From positions 719,245 through 783,244 of the forward strand of contig NZ_CP037895.1 of NCBI RefSeq assembly GCF_004634385.1: a stretch of 64,000 bases of DNA, in the 5' to 3' direction. The translations under genes and the position numbers were made by a program. Below the pieces are notes generated by a model. That model worked only from the letters and a program-made list of their open reading frames with translations. It was not told the DNA's origin and did no database searches. Each line of letters opens with the position of its first letter. The first letter of the stretch is position 1. Below, one piece after another: positions 19,898 through 30,252 of the stretch. This DNA comes from Thermaerobacter sp. FW80 (GTDB lineage: Bacteria > Bacillota > Sulfobacillia > Thermaerobacterales > Thermaerobacteraceae).

Positions 19898-20418
19898 GGG
19901 TCATCCCTTCCCCGGTCTCCCGAGCCCTCTCCGTGAGGCTCTCCAGCTTCAGCATGGACGGGTGGGCGGCGGAGGACAAGGGCCGGCGGGCGACCCGCCG
20001 GCCGGCGCCGACCGGGGTGCCGGCGCCGGCCGGGTCCTCGTGGCGGGCCTCCCGCCCCCTGGCCGCGATGCGGGCCTGGGCGTGGATTCAAGACCCCGGC
20101 CAGGGCCCTGCGGCGCCGGGCGTCCCGCGCTGCCCACCCCGTGGCGCCCGTCCCCGGTGCCCCTGCGACGTCGGGCCTCCGGCGGTGCCGTCCGGCGACG
20201 GGCGGACGGGCGGGTGGCGACGCCGGCGGGGACAGGCAGGCCACGACGGCAGACCGCGACGGCGGCAACGGCCGACGGTCGGGCAAGGGGGCCAGCGACG
20301 AAGGCCGCAACGGGGGACGGTCGGGCCGGGCCGTCGCGCGGCGGCAGGGGCCCGGGCCGCGGCGGGCGGTGCAGGAGAGACGGCCCGCGCTGCGAACCCT
20401 CCCGGGGAGGTCGAGGCC
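19898..20418. other. 521-bp spacer upstream of accC
   Basis: No supported gene, and no biotin carboxyl carrier gene. A 10-bp perfect hairpin with a CGA loop lies at 19981-20003, and a CCGGCGCC pair follows it. No convincing promoter was identified for accC. Confidence 0.5.
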
Positions 20419-21777
20419 ATGTTCCAGAAGATCCTGATCGCCAACCGGGGCGAGATCGCCGTCCGCATCATCCGTGCCTGCCGCGAGCTGGGCATCCGGA
20501 CCGTGGCGGTGTACTCCGAGGCGGACGCGGATGCGCTGCACGTCGCCATGGCCGACGAGGCCTACTGCATCGGCCCTCCCCCGGCGCCGCGCAGCTACCT
20601 GCACATCCCCAGCCTGATCGAGGCGGCCAGCAAGGCCGGGGTCGACGCCATCCACCCGGGGTACGGCTTCCTCTCGGAGAACGCCCACTTCGCCGCGGTG
20701 TGCAAGACGTGGGGCATCGAGTTCATCGGGCCGTCGCCGGAGGCCATCGAGACCATGGGCCTCAAGTCCCTGGCCCGGGAGGCGATGCGGCGGGCCGGCG
20801 TGCCGGTGGTGCCGGGGAGCGAGGGCACGGTGGACGACGAGGACGAGGCCCTGCGGATCGCCCGCGACATCGGCTACCCCGTGCTGGTCAAGGCGGCCGC
20901 CGGCGGGGGCGGGCGCGGCATCCGCGTCGCCCGGGACGAGCAGGAGCTGGTGCAGGCCCTGGCCTCGGCGCGCCGGGAGGCGGAGTCGACCTTCGGCAAC
21001 GGCGCCGTCTACCTGGAGAAGTTCCTGGAGGAGCCGCGGCACATCGAGATCCAGGTGATCGCCGACAAGCACGGTCACACCCTGCACCTGGGCGAGCGCG
21101 AGTGCTCGGTGCAGCGGCGACGGCAGAAGATGATCGAGGAGGCGCCGTCGCCGGCGATGACCCCCGAGCTGCGCCAGCGCATGGCCGAAGCCGCCATCCG
21201 CGCGGCCGAGGCCGTGGAGTACGTCGGCGCAGGCACCGTGGAGTTCCTGGTCGACCGGGACGGCAACTTCTACTTCATCGAGATGAACACGCGGATCCAG
21301 GTGGAGCACCCGGTCACCGAGCTCGTCACGGGGATCGACCTGGTGAAGGAGCAGATCCGCGTGGCGGCGGGCGAGCCGCTCTCCTTCACCCAGGACCAAG
21401 TGGAGTTCCGGGGCTGGGCCATGGAGTGCCGCATCAACGCGGAGGATCCCGGCAATCGCTTCCTGCCGTCGCCGGGGACCATCACCCTCTGGGAGCCGCC
21501 CGGCGGTCCCGGGGTGCGTCTGGACGCCGGCTTCCGCGCAGGCACCACGGTGCAGCCCTTCTACGACTCGCTGGTGGGCAAGCTCATCGTGTGGGGCCGC
21601 GATCGCCAGGAGGCCATCGCCCGCATGCGGCGCGCCCTGGATGAGTTCCGCATCGAGGGGATCCGCACCACCATCCCGCTGTACCGGGAGATCCTGCAGC
21701 GGGACGACTTCCAGCAGGGGCGCTTCCACACCCGCTGGCTCGAGGAGGAGGTGCTGGCCGGGCGGCAGGGCGCCTGA
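20419..21777 (+). CDS. accC: Biotin carboxylase subunit of a carboxylase (acetyl-CoA carboxylase type)
   Basis: 452 residues, the AccC length. It carboxylates biotin on a carrier protein with ATP and bicarbonate. The N-terminus is [23 protein letters not shown]-grasp motifs are [12 protein letters not shown], then [14 protein letters not shown], the active-site region [12 protein letters not shown], and [21 protein letters not shown] precedes the ATG. No carrier (accB) or carboxyltransferase gene is adjacent, so it could serve acetyl-CoA carboxylase or another biotin enzyme such as propionyl-CoA carboxylase. A strong terminator follows. Confidence 0.95.
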   Translation: MFQKILIANRGEIAVRIIRACRELGIRTVAVYSEADADALHVAMADEAYCIGPPPAPRSYLHIPSLIEAASKAGVDAIHPGYGFLSENAHFAAVCKTWGIEFIGPSPEAIETMGLKSLAREAMRRAGVPVVPGSEGTVDDEDEALRIARDIGYPVLVKAAAGGGGRGIRVARDEQELVQALASARREAESTFGNGAVYLEKFLEEPRHIEIQVIADKHGHTLHLGERECSVQRRRQKMIEEAPSPAMTPELRQRMAEAAIRAAEAVEYVGAGTVEFLVDRDGNFYFIEMNTRIQVEHPVTELVTGIDLVKEQIRVAAGEPLSFTQDQVEFRGWAMECRINAEDPGNRFLPSPGTITLWEPPGGPGVRLDAGFRAGTTVQPFYDSLVGKLIVWGRDRQEAIARMRRALDEFRIEGIRTTIPLYREILQRDDFQQGRFHTRWLEEEVLAGRQGA

Positions 21778-21815
21778 GGCCACGCGAGGCCACGGATCAC
21801 GGCCGCCAAGGCAAC

Positions 21816-21861
21816 GCGGGGCACCCGGCGGGACGGCGGTCCCGCCGGGTGCCCCGCTTTT
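21816..21861 (+). terminator. Rho-independent terminator of accC
   Basis: A perfect 19-bp GC-rich stem with a GGCG loop, followed by TTTT, 38 bp after the accC stop. Confidence 0.9.
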
Positions 21862-21947
21862 CCCGGGAAATGGCGAGAGCATCGCGGGGAATCGCGAGAG
21901 CGTCGCGGCCGTCGCTGCCTGCGTCGCCGGCATCGCGGCCCGGCGGG

Positions 21948-21985
21948 GTCGACGCCCACAGGAGCGGTCGACGCCCACAGGAGCG
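21948..21985. repeat. Tandem 19-bp duplication
   Basis: Two exact head-to-tail copies of GTCGACGCCCACAGGAGCG lie in the spacer between accC and rpsI. Just upstream (about 21870-21908) is a degenerate pair with the core GCGAGAGCRTCGCGG. Confidence 0.8.
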
Positions 21986-22019
21986 TAGGAACGGCCGCCC
22001 CTCCGGGGCGCCCCATCCC

Positions 22020-22415
22020 TCAGCGCTTGGAGAACTGGGGCGCCTTGCGCGCCTTCTTGAGGCCGTACTTGCGCCGCTCCTTGACCCGCGGATCCCGGGT
22101 CAGCAGGCCGGCCTGCTTCAGCGGCTTCCGGTACGCCTCGTCGACCTTGAGCAGCGCGCGGGCGATGCCGTGGCGGACGGCGCCCGCCTGCCCGGAGATC
22201 CCGCCCCCGGCCACCCGGGCCAGGACGTCGTACTTGCCCAGGGTTCCCGTCACCTTGAGGGGCCGCTCCACCTCGGCCCGTTGGGCGATGGTCGGGAAGT
22301 ACTCCTCGAAGGGGCGGCCGTTGATGACGATGCGCCCGTCGCCGGGGATCAGGCGCACCCGGGCCACGGCCTCCTTGCGCCGACCCGTACCCCAGTACAC
22401 GGCGGTGGTCGCCAC
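22020..22415 (-). CDS. rpsI: Ribosomal protein S9
   Basis: 131 residues from GTG at 22415, set by GAGGTGA a few bases upstream. Small-subunit head protein whose basic C-terminal tail contacts P-site tRNA. Visible features are [16 protein letters not shown], then [19 protein letters not shown] and the family ending [11 protein letters not shown]. It is second in the rplM-rpsI pair, 159 bp after rplM. Confidence 0.97.
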   Translation of the reverse strand: MATTAVYWGTGRRKEAVARVRLIPGDGRIVINGRPFEEYFPTIAQRAEVERPLKVTGTLGKYDVLARVAGGGISGQAGAVRHGIARALLKVDEAYRKPLKQAGLLTRDPRVKERRKYGLKKARKAPQFSKR

Positions 22416-22574
22416 CGTCTCACCTCGCTTTCCCAGGCCCGATCGAGTTCCCACGCCCGATCGAGACGCCCGAGCCAGCACCCTACCGCCTCCCCGTGGG
22501 GGCCGGCCGGGACGCAGCCCCGGCGGGCCCCCGTCCGGGTGGGTCGCAGCCGACGTCGAGCCACCTTCGCCCGG

Positions 22575-23063
22575 TCACGCGCCGGGTTCGGTCTGTGCGG
22601 CGGCCTGCTCCCACTGGGGCGTGCCGTCGGGCCGGATGGTCAGCGGCCGGGGACGCTGGGCGGCATGGGGGTGATCCGGCCCGCGGTAGACGTGAAGCTT
22701 GCGGAACTGCCGCCGCCCCAGGGCGTTGCGCGGCAACATGCGGCGCACGGCCAGCTCGATCATGCGCTCGGGACGCGTCTCCAGCAGCCGCCGCGCGGTG
22801 ATGGCCTTCAAGCCGCCGGGGTAACCCGTGTGCCGGTAGTACACCTTCTTGTCCAGCTTCTTGCCAGTCAGGCGCACCTTCTCGGCGTTGACCACGATCA
22901 CGTGGTCCCCCGTGTCCACGTGGGGCGTGTAGATGGGCTTGTGCTTGCCCCGCAGGATCTTCGCCACCTGGCTCGCCAGGCGGCCCAGGGGCACGCCGTC
23001 GGCGTCGATCACGTACCACTGGCGCTGCACGTCCTGGGGGCGGGCCATGAAGGTGGTCCGCAT
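22575..23063 (-). CDS. rplM: Ribosomal protein L13
   Basis: 162 residues from ATG at 23063 with GGGAGG upstream. Family motifs are [43 protein letters not shown] and [10 protein letters not shown]. The C-terminus runs about 15-20 residues past the usual end ([15 protein letters not shown]). It has its own promoter, so rplM-rpsI can be transcribed apart from truA. Confidence 0.97.
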   Translation of the reverse strand: MRTTFMARPQDVQRQWYVIDADGVPLGRLASQVAKILRGKHKPIYTPHVDTGDHVIVVNAEKVRLTGKKLDKKVYYRHTGYPGGLKAITARRLLETRPERMIELAVRRMLPRNALGRRQFRKLHVYRGPDHPHAAQRPRPLTIRPDGTPQWEQAAAQTEPGA

Positions 23064-23182
23064 GGTGTTGCCTCCCGTCCTCGGGCCCCGGCAGGGGGCC
23101 CGGGTCCGCCAATCAACAAACGGGCCCGCGGCGCGGCCGGGGCCGATGGAACGCCAGCAACCCGATGAAAACAGCATCTCCT

Positions 23183-23211
23183 ATGCTAGACGCTGGATTG
23201 GGGCCTGTCAA
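23183..23211 (-). promoter_or_regulatory. SigA-type promoter of rplM-rpsI
   Basis: On the minus strand, a perfect TTGACA (23206-23211), a 17-bp spacer and TAGCAT (23183-23188), about 120 bp before the rplM start. Confidence 0.88.
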
Positions 23212-23324
23212 GGCGATCCCTGGCCCCCATCGGCCGGCGGGGCGGCGGTCGATGGGATGCCCCGGCCGGCGCCCTGCCCCGTCGGTCCCGTCCGGGCGCG
23301 ACGGGCCTCGCAGGCCCCGCGCCC

Positions 23325-24086
23325 TCACCCCGGCCAGGGCGGCCCCTCGGCCACCCAGTCGTCGTACGCCACCCGCCACAGCACCAGGCCGTGGGCCGGC
23401 GCCGTCGGCCCCACCAGGTCACGCCGCCGCTGGGTCAGCAGGGCATCCAGGTGGTCCAGGGACCAGCGCCCGCGTCCGATCTCCACCAAGGTGCCCACGA
23501 TGCCCCGGGCCATGTGCATGAGGAAGCCGTCCGCCTCCAGGACGAACCGCAGCAGCGGGCCGCGTTCCTCCACCACGCAGCGGTACAGGGTGCGCCGCGT
23601 TCGTCGCACGGCGGAGCCGGAGGCCTTGAAGGCCGCGAAGTCGTGGGTGCCCTCCAGCCGGCGCGCCGCGGCCCGCATGGCCGCCACGTCCAGTTCCAGC
23701 GGCACGTGCCACTGCCAGCGGCGGTGCAGGGGATCGGGGACCGGCCCGCGCGCCAGGTGGTAGACGTAGGTCTTGCGGCGCGCACCATACCGCGCGTGGA
23801 AGCCGGGCGGCGCCTCGTCGGCCGCCACGGCCACCACGTCGGGGGGCAGCAACCCCCGCAGGGCGGGAACCAGACGCTCGGCAGGGAAGGGCCGCGGCGT
23901 GCGCCAGTGGATCACCTGGGCCCGGGCGTGCACGCCGGCATCGGTGCGGCCGGCGGCCGTCACCCGCACCGGATGCCCGAGGAGCCGCGCCAGGGCCTCC
24001 TCGACCACCTGTTGCACCGTCCGGCGCCCGGGCTGGCGCTGCCAGCCGGCGAAGTCCGTGCCGTCGTAGGCGAGGATGGCCCGCAA
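23325..24086 (-). CDS. truA: tRNA pseudouridine(38-40) synthase
   Basis: 253 residues from a TTG at 24086, chosen because GGAGGGG lies 8 nt upstream and the protein then starts at LRAILAYDGTDFAGWQ, as in relatives. The catalytic Asp lies in GRTDAGVHA. HARYGARRKTYVYHL and HDFAAFKASG are also typical. It modifies positions 38-40 of tRNA anticodon arms. It follows the ECF transporter genes after 310 bp, an order common in Firmicutes. Confidence 0.94.
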   Translation of the reverse strand: MRAILAYDGTDFAGWQRQPGRRTVQQVVEEALARLLGHPVRVTAAGRTDAGVHARAQVIHWRTPRPFPAERLVPALRGLLPPDVVAVAADEAPPGFHARYGARRKTYVYHLARGPVPDPLHRRWQWHVPLELDVAAMRAAARRLEGTHDFAAFKASGSAVRRTRRTLYRCVVEERGPLLRFVLEADGFLMHMARGIVGTLVEIGRGRWSLDHLDALLTQRRRDLVGPTAPAHGLVLWRVAYDDWVAEGPPWPG

Positions 24087-24396
24087 GAGGCGCCCCTCCG
24101 CGGCAGCCTCGCCCCGGTCGCGCCCGGGGCCGTCGGCCGCTGGGTTGGGAGCGGCATCTTCCGATGCTGGCAACGCCTCACCGCCTCCCCGACGCGTCCC
24201 AGGTGTCGGCGCCGGTGGCCGTCGCGCCCATCCGCTCGATCGGGGGACCGGGGGCGCGGCCCGCCCCGCCTCGTGGGATCCGCGGGTCGGCGGCACGGCC
24301 CGCGGCGACCGAGGGCCCCTGCGGCCCGCGCGGTGTGAGCCGGCGGCGACGGGGCCCGCGGAGCGCGGTGGGCCGCGCCGGTTCGTCCCATGGGCG
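24087..24396. other. 310-bp spacer between ecfT and truA
   Basis: No supported gene. It contains an exact copy of the dispersed word (24377-24388), 9 bp past the ecfT stop. The truA frame stays open upstream of 24086, but the sequence is low-complexity. Confidence 0.5.
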
Positions 24397-25188
24397 CTAG
24401 CGTCCCCAACGGAGGGCGACGCCCAAGACCAGCGCGGTCAGCAGCACCGCCGCGGCATCCCGGCGACCCACCCGCAGCTCGCGGTAGCGCGTCCGGCCGG
24501 CCCCACCCCGGTAGCCGCGGGCCTCCATGGCCAGGGCCAGCTCGTCGGCGCGCCGGAAGGCGCCGACGAAGAGCGGGACCAGCAGCGGCACCAGCGCCCG
24601 CAGCCGCCGCAGGGGACCGCCCCGGTGGAACTGGGCTCCCCGCGCCATCTGCGCCTTCATGATGCGCTCCGCCTCCTCCGCCAGGGTGGGGATGAAGCGC
24701 AGCGCGATGGTCATCATCATCGCCAGCTCGTGGGCGGGGACCCGGCGCCCCAGCGGCCGGAGCAAGGCCTCGAGGCCGTCGGTCAGGGCGATGGGCGAGG
24801 TGGTCAGCGTGAGCAACGCGGCGGCGGTCACCAGCAGCAGCAGGCGCACGGCCAGGCGCAGCCCCAGCTCCAGGCCCTGTTGCGTCGCCACCAGCGGGCC
24901 CAGGGTCAGGAGCGGGTCACCCGGCACCGCCACCAGGTTGAGGACCAGGGTCAGGCCCACCAGCCACAGCATCGGCCGCATCCCGCCGAGGACACCGGCC
25001 AGGGGCAGCCGCGCCAGGACGGCCGCGCCCAGGACGAACCCGGCCAGCACGCCGTACGCCGCCCACTGTCGCACCAGGAACAGGACGAGGGAGTAGGCGG
25101 CCAGGAGCACCACCTTCGTGCGCGGGTCCAGCCGGTGCAGGGGGCTGTCCCCGGGGACGTACTGGCCCAGCACGGGTTCGGGGATCAC
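24397..25188 (-). CDS. ecfT: ECF transporter transmembrane subunit EcfT
   Basis: 263 residues. The GTG at 25188 overlaps the ecfA2 stop as GTGA, and GGGAGGGG precedes it. It is the membrane scaffold that couples the two ATPases to interchangeable vitamin-binding S subunits. Five or so hydrophobic segments are visible. The start DSPLHRLDPRTKVVLLAAY and the coupling-helix motifs AQMARGAQF and AMEARGYRG (Ala-Arg-Gly) are diagnostic. No S subunit gene is present here. Confidence 0.95.
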   Translation of the reverse strand: MIPEPVLGQYVPGDSPLHRLDPRTKVVLLAAYSLVLFLVRQWAAYGVLAGFVLGAAVLARLPLAGVLGGMRPMLWLVGLTLVLNLVAVPGDPLLTLGPLVATQQGLELGLRLAVRLLLLVTAAALLTLTTSPIALTDGLEALLRPLGRRVPAHELAMMMTIALRFIPTLAEEAERIMKAQMARGAQFHRGGPLRRLRALVPLLVPLFVGAFRRADELALAMEARGYRGGAGRTRYRELRVGRRDAAAVLLTALVLGVALRWGR

Positions 25189-26177
25189 GGCGACCCCTCC
25201 CGCCGCGGCACGCGGTTGCCGTCGTCCCGCGGCGCGGGTGGCGATGCGGGCCCCGAGGGCCCGCGATCCCCCCTCCGGCGCCGCGGCCCGTCCCCCGCAA
25301 CGGGGGGCGCGGCGGGCAGGAAGGGGGCCGCCGCCACCAGCTCCGCCTCGGCCGCGTCCAGGTCGACTCGGGCGCGGTTCACCGGCACCCCCCGGCGGGC
25401 CAGTTCGTCCAGCAGCCGAACGGTGGCCGGCGGGGTCAGGCGGCAGCGGGCGAGCAGGTCGGCATCGGCCAGGACGGCCTCGACGGGCCCGTCGGCCTCG
25501 ATGCGGCCGTCGCGCAGGAGCACCACCCGCTCGGCCACGGCGGCCACCTCGTCCACGTCGTGGGAGACCAGCACCACGGCGATCCCCGATTCCCGGTGGA
25601 GCCGGCGCAACAGCTCGACCAGGGCCTGCCTTCCGCGCGGGTCGAGGCCGGCCGTGGGCTCGTCCAGCACCAGCACCCGCGGCATCATGGCCAGGACCCC
25701 GGCGATGGCCACCCGCCGCATCTGCCCCCCGCTGAGGCTGAAGGGCGAGCGCCGGCCCAGGTCGGGGTCCAGGCCCACCAGCGCCATCGCCCGCTCCACC
25801 CGCGCGGCGACCTCCGCCTCGTCGCAGCCCAGGTTGCGCGGGGCGAAGGCGATGTCGTCCCACACCGTCTCGGCGAACAGCTGCTGCTCGGGGAACTGGA
25901 AGACCAGCCCGACCCGCCGGCGCGCCTCGGCCAGGCGATCGTCGCGATCGGGGCCGGGCGCCCAGAGGTCGATCCCGTCCACCTCCACCCGGCCGCGGGT
26001 CGGGCGCAGCAGGCCGTTGAAGTGTTGCACCAGGGTGGACTTGCCGCTCCCCGTGGGCCCCATGATGGCCACGCGCTCCCCGTCGGCGATGGCGAGGTCG
26101 ACGCCGCGGAGCGCCTCGCGGTGGGCCCACCCGGGGGCGCCGTAGACGTGATGGAGCCCCTCCACCTGGATCCCCAC
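25185..26177 (-). CDS. ecfA2: ECF transporter ATPase EcfA2
   Basis: 330 residues from GTG at 26177. ABC ATPase with Walker A GPTGSGKST (about 40-48), Q loop VFQFPEQQLF, signature LSGGQMRRVAIAG, Walker B VLVLDEPTAGLDP and the switch His in VSHD. The EQQ in the Q loop is typical of EcfA2. A ~35-residue Arg/Pro/Gly tail is extra. The stop overlaps the ecfT start. Confidence 0.95.
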   Translation of the reverse strand: MGIQVEGLHHVYGAPGWAHREALRGVDLAIADGERVAIMGPTGSGKSTLVQHFNGLLRPTRGRVEVDGIDLWAPGPDRDDRLAEARRRVGLVFQFPEQQLFAETVWDDIAFAPRNLGCDEAEVAARVERAMALVGLDPDLGRRSPFSLSGGQMRRVAIAGVLAMMPRVLVLDEPTAGLDPRGRQALVELLRRLHRESGIAVVLVSHDVDEVAAVAERVVLLRDGRIEADGPVEAVLADADLLARCRLTPPATVRLLDELARRGVPVNRARVDLDAAEAELVAAAPFLPAAPPVAGDGPRRRRGDRGPSGPASPPAPRDDGNRVPRREGSP

Positions 26178-26181
26178 GGCC

Positions 26182-27162
26182 TCACCCGCCCCCCACCCCG
26201 CCGGCGGCCGGGTTGCGGGCCGCGGCGGCGGGTCCTCCCCCTCGCTGCCCCATGCCCGGCCCCCCTGACCCGGGCGCTGCCGACCCGCCCCCGAGGTCGC
26301 CGGCGCCGGGCGCCGGCGACCCCGGGCGGAGCAGGGCCGCCACCAGCTGCTCCACGGTGACGATGCCGGAGGGCAGGCGCCACCCGCGGCGACGCAGGCG
26401 GTCGGCCAGGCGCCCCATGGGCGGCGCCGCCAACCCCACGGCCTCCAGCCAGTCGGGGCCGTCGAACGCCTCCGCCGACGGGCCCCCGGCCACCACGCGC
26501 CCCCGGTGCATCACGACGACCCGCTGGGCGCGGGCCGCCTCCTCGAGGAAGTGGGTGATCAGCACCACGGTGATCCCCTGCTCCCGGTGCAGCCGGGTGA
26601 CGGCGTCGAGGACCTCCGCCCGTCCGGCGGGATCCAGCATGGCGGTGGCCTCGTCCAGCACGAGGCACGCCGGTTCCATGGCCAGGACCCCGGCCAGGGC
26701 GACCCGCTGCTTCTGGCCCCCCGAGAGCCGGTGGGGTGGATCGGCGCGCCGCTCCCACAGGCCCACCGCTTCCAGCGCCCGCCGCACGCGGCGGGCGATC
26801 TCGTCCCGCGGCAGCCCGAGGTTCTCCGGCCCGAAGGCCACGTCCTCCTCCACGGTGGGGGCCACCAGCTGGTTGTCGGGATTCTGGAAGACCATGCCCA
26901 CCAGGCGCCGGATCTCTCCCCGGGCCGCGGGATCGGCGGTGGACCGGCCCGCCACCCGCACCTCGCCCCGGGTCGGCAGCAGCAGGCCGTTGAGCAGCCG
27001 CGCGAGGGTCGACTTCCCGGAGCCGTTGGCGCCGACCACGGCCAAAAATTCACCCCGGCGCACCTCCAGGTCGATGCCCCGCAGGGCCTCGACGGCATCC
27101 GGCTGGCCGGGGTGGTACACGAAGTGGACCTGTCGGATCTGGATGAACGCGTCCCCCGTCAC
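26182..27162 (-). CDS. ecfA1: ECF transporter ATPase EcfA1
   Basis: 326 residues from GTG at 27162 with GGAGGG upstream. Walker A GANGSGKST, Q loop VFQNPDNQLVAPTV, signature LSGGQKQRVALAG, Walker B CLVLDEATAMLDP and His in LITHFLEEA. The NPDNQ Q loop identifies the EcfA1 type. About 40 Gly/Pro/Ala-rich residues are added at the C-terminus. It starts 44 bp after rplQ, the standard position of the shared (group II) ECF module. Confidence 0.95.
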   Translation of the reverse strand: MTGDAFIQIRQVHFVYHPGQPDAVEALRGIDLEVRRGEFLAVVGANGSGKSTLARLLNGLLLPTRGEVRVAGRSTADPAARGEIRRLVGMVFQNPDNQLVAPTVEEDVAFGPENLGLPRDEIARRVRRALEAVGLWERRADPPHRLSGGQKQRVALAGVLAMEPACLVLDEATAMLDPAGRAEVLDAVTRLHREQGITVVLITHFLEEAARAQRVVVMHRGRVVAGGPSAEAFDGPDWLEAVGLAAPPMGRLADRLRRRGWRLPSGIVTVEQLVAALLRPGSPAPGAGDLGGGSAAPGSGGPGMGQRGGGPAAAARNPAAGGVGGG

Positions 27163-27206
27163 GGCGCCGGGCCCTCCACCGCCGCGCCGGGCGGGACCGC
27201 CGGGGC

Positions 27207-27548
27207 TCACACCAGCTCCAGCAGCGCCATGGGCGCGCCGTCCCCGCGGCGCGGCTCCAGCTTCAGTACGCGGGTGTAGCCGCCGGGCCGGTCGCTGTAG
27301 CGCGGCCCGATGACGTCGAACAGCTTCTTCAGCACCTGCTTGTCGTAGAGCACCGCGGCCGCCTGGCGGCGAGCGTGCAGGTCGCCGCGGCGGGCCAGGG
27401 TGATCAGGTGCTCCGCCAGGCGCTGGGCCTCCCGCGCCCGGGTCACCGTGGTCTCGATGCGCTCGTGGATGAACAGCGACGTCACCAGGTTGCGCACCAT
27501 GGCCTGCCGCTGATCCGTCGGCCGGTTCAACCGCGACTTGTGGCCCAT
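27207..27548 (-). CDS. rplQ: Ribosomal protein L17
   Basis: 113 residues from ATG at 27548 (GGAGGG upstream). [21 protein letters not shown] is the family N-terminus, followed by [21 protein letters not shown]. It sits near the peptide exit tunnel. The C-terminal end [25 protein letters not shown] is standard. Last ribosomal gene of the alpha operon. Confidence 0.97.
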   Translation of the reverse strand: MGHKSRLNRPTDQRQAMVRNLVTSLFIHERIETTVTRAREAQRLAEHLITLARRGDLHARRQAAAVLYDKQVLKKLFDVIGPRYSDRPGGYTRVLKLEPRRGDGAPMALLELV

Positions 27549-27646
27549 CGCCCATTCCCTCCTGCCGCCTGCCCCGGGCCGGGGCCACGCCTCGGAGCGG
27601 CCGGCCCGCACGCCATCGTGCGGCGCCGCCGCGCCGCCCCCGCTGC

Positions 27647-28594
27647 TCAGTCCTCCGGCTGCTTCAGCGAGAGCCCCAGGGCAGCCAGCTTCTCCTCGAT
27701 CTCCTCCAGCGACTTCTTGCCCAGGTTGCGGACCCGCATCATGTCCTCCGGCGTCTTCTCCACCAGCTCCCCGATGGTGTTGATGCCGGCCCGCTTCAAG
27801 CAGTTGTACGAGCGCACGGAGAGGTCGAGCTCGTCGATGCTCATCTCCAGCAGCTTCGCCCGCTCGTCGTCCTCCTTGGCCGCATCCGCGCCGGCGCCGC
27901 GGGACTGGTCGGTCAGGCCGAGGAACAGCGCCAGGTGGTCGGTCAGGATGCGGGCCGCCTGGCTGGCCGCCTCGTCGGGCGCCACGGTGCCGTTGGTCCA
28001 GATCTCCAGGGTCAGCCGGTCGTAGTCGGTGATCTTGCCGACCCGGGTGTTCTCCACCTGGAAGTTGACCTTGCGGATCGGCGTGAAGATCGAGTCGACG
28101 GGGATCACGCCGATGCTGCGGTCGGGGTCCTTGTTGCGATCGGCGGGGACGTAGCCGCGCCCGCGCTTGACCGTCATCTCCATGAACAGCCGACCGTCGT
28201 GTTCCAGCGTGGCGATCAGGTGGTCCCCGTTGACGATCTCCACCTCGGGAGGCGTGATGATGTCCGCCGCCCGCACCCCCCCCTCACCCTGGGCCTCGAT
28301 GCGCAGGATCTGGGGTTCATCGGTGTGCATCTTGATCGCCAGTTCCTTGAGGTTGAGGATGATCTCCGTCGTGTCCTCCACCACCCCGGGGATCGTGGAG
28401 AACTCGTGCAGCACCCCTTCGATGCGGATGCTGGTCACCGCCGCGCCGGGCAAGGACGAGAGCAGGACCCGACGCATGGCGTTGCCCAGGGTGATGCCGT
28501 ACCCGCGCTCCAGCGGCTCGACCACGAATCGGCCGTACTTGCCGTCGTCGCTGATCTCCGCGGTCTCGATGGTCGGCTTCTCCATCTCGTTCAT
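27647..28594 (-). CDS. rpoA: RNA polymerase alpha subunit
   Basis: 315 residues, normal length. The N-terminal domain (about 1-230) assembles the enzyme: [31 protein letters not shown]. The C-terminal domain (about 250-310) binds UP elements and activators: [22 protein letters not shown] and [20 protein letters not shown]. An acidic linker joins them. It lies between rpsK and rplQ, as usual. Confidence 0.98.
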   Translation of the reverse strand: MNEMEKPTIETAEISDDGKYGRFVVEPLERGYGITLGNAMRRVLLSSLPGAAVTSIRIEGVLHEFSTIPGVVEDTTEIILNLKELAIKMHTDEPQILRIEAQGEGGVRAADIITPPEVEIVNGDHLIATLEHDGRLFMEMTVKRGRGYVPADRNKDPDRSIGVIPVDSIFTPIRKVNFQVENTRVGKITDYDRLTLEIWTNGTVAPDEAASQAARILTDHLALFLGLTDQSRGAGADAAKEDDERAKLLEMSIDELDLSVRSYNCLKRAGINTIGELVEKTPEDMMRVRNLGKKSLEEIEEKLAALGLSLKQPED

Positions 28595-28639
28595 GGCTCC
28601 GCCCTCCTGTCGAGCCGCCGACAGCGGGCTCGCGCCGGC

Positions 28640-29062
28640 CTAGACGCGGCGCCGCTTCGGCGGGCGGCACCCGTTGTGGGGGATGGGGGTGACGTCCTTG
28701 ATGGCGGTCACCTCCAGGCCCGTGGCCTGCAGGGAGCGGATGGCCGCCTCCCGACCCGGCCCCGGACCCTTCACCCACACCTCCACCTCGCGCATGCCGT
28801 GCTCCATGGCCTCGCGCGCCGCCTGCTCGGCGGCGAGCTGGGCGGCGTAGGGCGTGCCCTTCTTCGAGCCCGTGAAGCCGTTGGTCCCGCCCGACCCGGA
28901 GGCGATGGCGTTGCCCTCCACGTCGGTGATGGTGACGATGGTGTTGTTGAACGTGGATCGGATGTGCGCGATACCGCGCTCGACGTGCTTCCGATCCTTG
29001 CGGCGCAGCCGGGTGGCCGCTCCGCGGCGGCCACCCCGGCGCGGTGCGCCCCCTCGTGCCAT
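28640..29062 (-). CDS. rpsK: Ribosomal protein S11
   Basis: 140 residues. The N-terminus has an Arg/Gly-rich lead, then [22 protein letters not shown], the family core. [15 protein letters not shown] is the universal C-terminus. It lines the platform near the mRNA exit. It is 19 bp after rpsM. Confidence 0.98.
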   Translation of the reverse strand: MARGGAPRRGGRRGAATRLRRKDRKHVERGIAHIRSTFNNTIVTITDVEGNAIASGSGGTNGFTGSKKGTPYAAQLAAEQAAREAMEHGMREVEVWVKGPGPGREAAIRSLQATGLEVTAIKDVTPIPHNGCRPPKRRRV

Positions 29063-29081
29063 GGGTCAGCCTCCTCGCGCC

Positions 29082-29462
29082 TCACTTCTTCCCCGGACGC
29101 TTCTTGCCCGCCACCGTGCGGCGCGGCCCCTTGCGCGTCCGGGCGTTGGTCCTGGTCCGCTGCCCGCGCACCGGCAGACCCCGACGGTGGCGCAAGCCGC
29201 GGTAGCAGCCGATGTCGATCAGCCGCTTGATGTTGCGCTGGACCTCGCTGCGCAACTCGCCCTCCACCTTGTAGTCGCGCTCGATGATGGCGCGCAGGCG
29301 GTTGATCTCATCCTCCGTCAGATCCCGCACCCGGGTGTCGGGGTTGACCCGCGCCTTGGCCAGGATCTCCCGGCTACGAGACAGACCGATGCCATAAATA
29401 TAAGGAAGCGCGTACTCGACGCGCTTGTCGCGCGGCAGGTCGACGCCTGCGATGCGGGCCAT
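29082..29462 (-). CDS. rpsM: Ribosomal protein S13
   Basis: 126 residues. [26 protein letters not shown] is standard, as are [28 protein letters not shown] and a Lys-rich tail that reaches toward the P site. It is 16 bp after rpmJ. Starts with ATG preceded by GGAGG. Confidence 0.98.
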   Translation of the reverse strand: MARIAGVDLPRDKRVEYALPYIYGIGLSRSREILAKARVNPDTRVRDLTEDEINRLRAIIERDYKVEGELRSEVQRNIKRLIDIGCYRGLRHRRGLPVRGQRTRTNARTRKGPRRTVAGKKRPGKK

Positions 29463-29478
29463 CCGAACACCTCCAGGC

Positions 29479-29592
29479 TCAACCCTGCACCTGCTTGTGC
29501 TTGGGGTTCTCGCAGATCACCCGCACCTTGCCCTTGCGGCGGATGATCTTGCACTTGTCGCAGATGCGCTTGACCGACGGACGAACCTTCAT
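29479..29592 (-). CDS. rpmJ: Ribosomal protein L36, zinc type
   Basis: 37 residues, the invariant length. [21 protein letters not shown] carries Cys11 and Cys14. Cys27 and His32 complete the zinc site. GGAGG precedes the ATG. It sits between infA and rpsM as usual. Confidence 0.98.
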   Translation of the reverse strand: MKVRPSVKRICDKCKIIRRKGKVRVICENPKHKQVQG

Positions 29593-29685
29593 CGATGGAA
29601 GCCTCCTCGCGGCGCCGCCCCGCCCGGGGGACGGAGCCAGCCCTCGCTGCCCTCCGTTCGCGACCTCGGATCGCAACCGCCCGGG

Positions 29686-29910
29686 TCAACTCCGGTGGCG
29701 ATAGGTGATGCGCCCCCGGGTGAGATCGTACGGGGACAATTCCAGGGTTACCCGGTCGCCGGGCAGGATGCGGATGAAGTGCATGCGGATCTTGCCCGAG
29801 ACGTGGGCCATCACTTTATGGCCATTATCCAATTCTACACGAAACATGCCGTTCGGCAAGGGCTCGACCACCGTCCCCTGGACCTCGACCACGTTCTCCT
29901 TGTGTGCCAC
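29686..29910 (-). CDS. infA: Translation initiation factor IF-1
   Basis: 74 residues, an OB fold that binds the A site during initiation. Core motifs: [20 protein letters not shown], then [20 protein letters not shown] and [12 protein letters not shown]. It starts 4 bp after the KOW-domain gene, so the two are probably translated together. Confidence 0.98.
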   Translation of the reverse strand: MAHKENVVEVQGTVVEPLPNGMFRVELDNGHKVMAHVSGKIRMHFIRILPGDRVTLELSPYDLTRGRITYRHRS

Positions 29911-29914
29911 GGCC

Positions 29915-30232
29915 TCACCCCCCTTGCACCTCCGGCTTCCCGTCCTCGTCTTCCCGCTCCCCGAAGTACGCCTCCACCAGGGCCGTCAGGGCGCGGCGCA
30001 GCTCGGCGTTGGCCGGTCGCTTGCCGGCCGCCAGCTGCTCCCGGATCTCCTGCGCCCAGGCCCGGTGGAAGACCAGGTGACGCACGTTCTTGCGCTTCGG
30101 CCGGTCCACCGGCCGCAGGTCGCCGTCGGCCACCAGGACGAACCGGTCGTCCAGCACGGCCACGACCAGATAGGGGCGGCCGCGGTCGCGCCCAGCACGG
30201 GATGTGACCAGTTGCCCGATGGATTCGTGCAC
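29915..30232 (-). CDS. KOW-domain RNA-binding protein (L14e/L6e-like)
   Basis: 105 residues from GTG at 30232 with GGAGGTG 7 nt upstream. An N-terminal KOW-type barrel is visible ([37 protein letters not shown]), then [14 protein letters not shown], and a charged C-terminal tail. Small genes of this kind lie between map and infA in many Firmicutes and are thought to bind rRNA. Its exact job is unproven. Confidence 0.85.
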   Translation of the reverse strand: MHESIGQLVTSRAGRDRGRPYLVVAVLDDRFVLVADGDLRPVDRPKRKNVRHLVFHRAWAQEIREQLAAGKRPANAELRRALTALVEAYFGEREDEDGKPEVQGG

Positions 30233-30252
30233 GGGGCCACCTCCGGCCACAA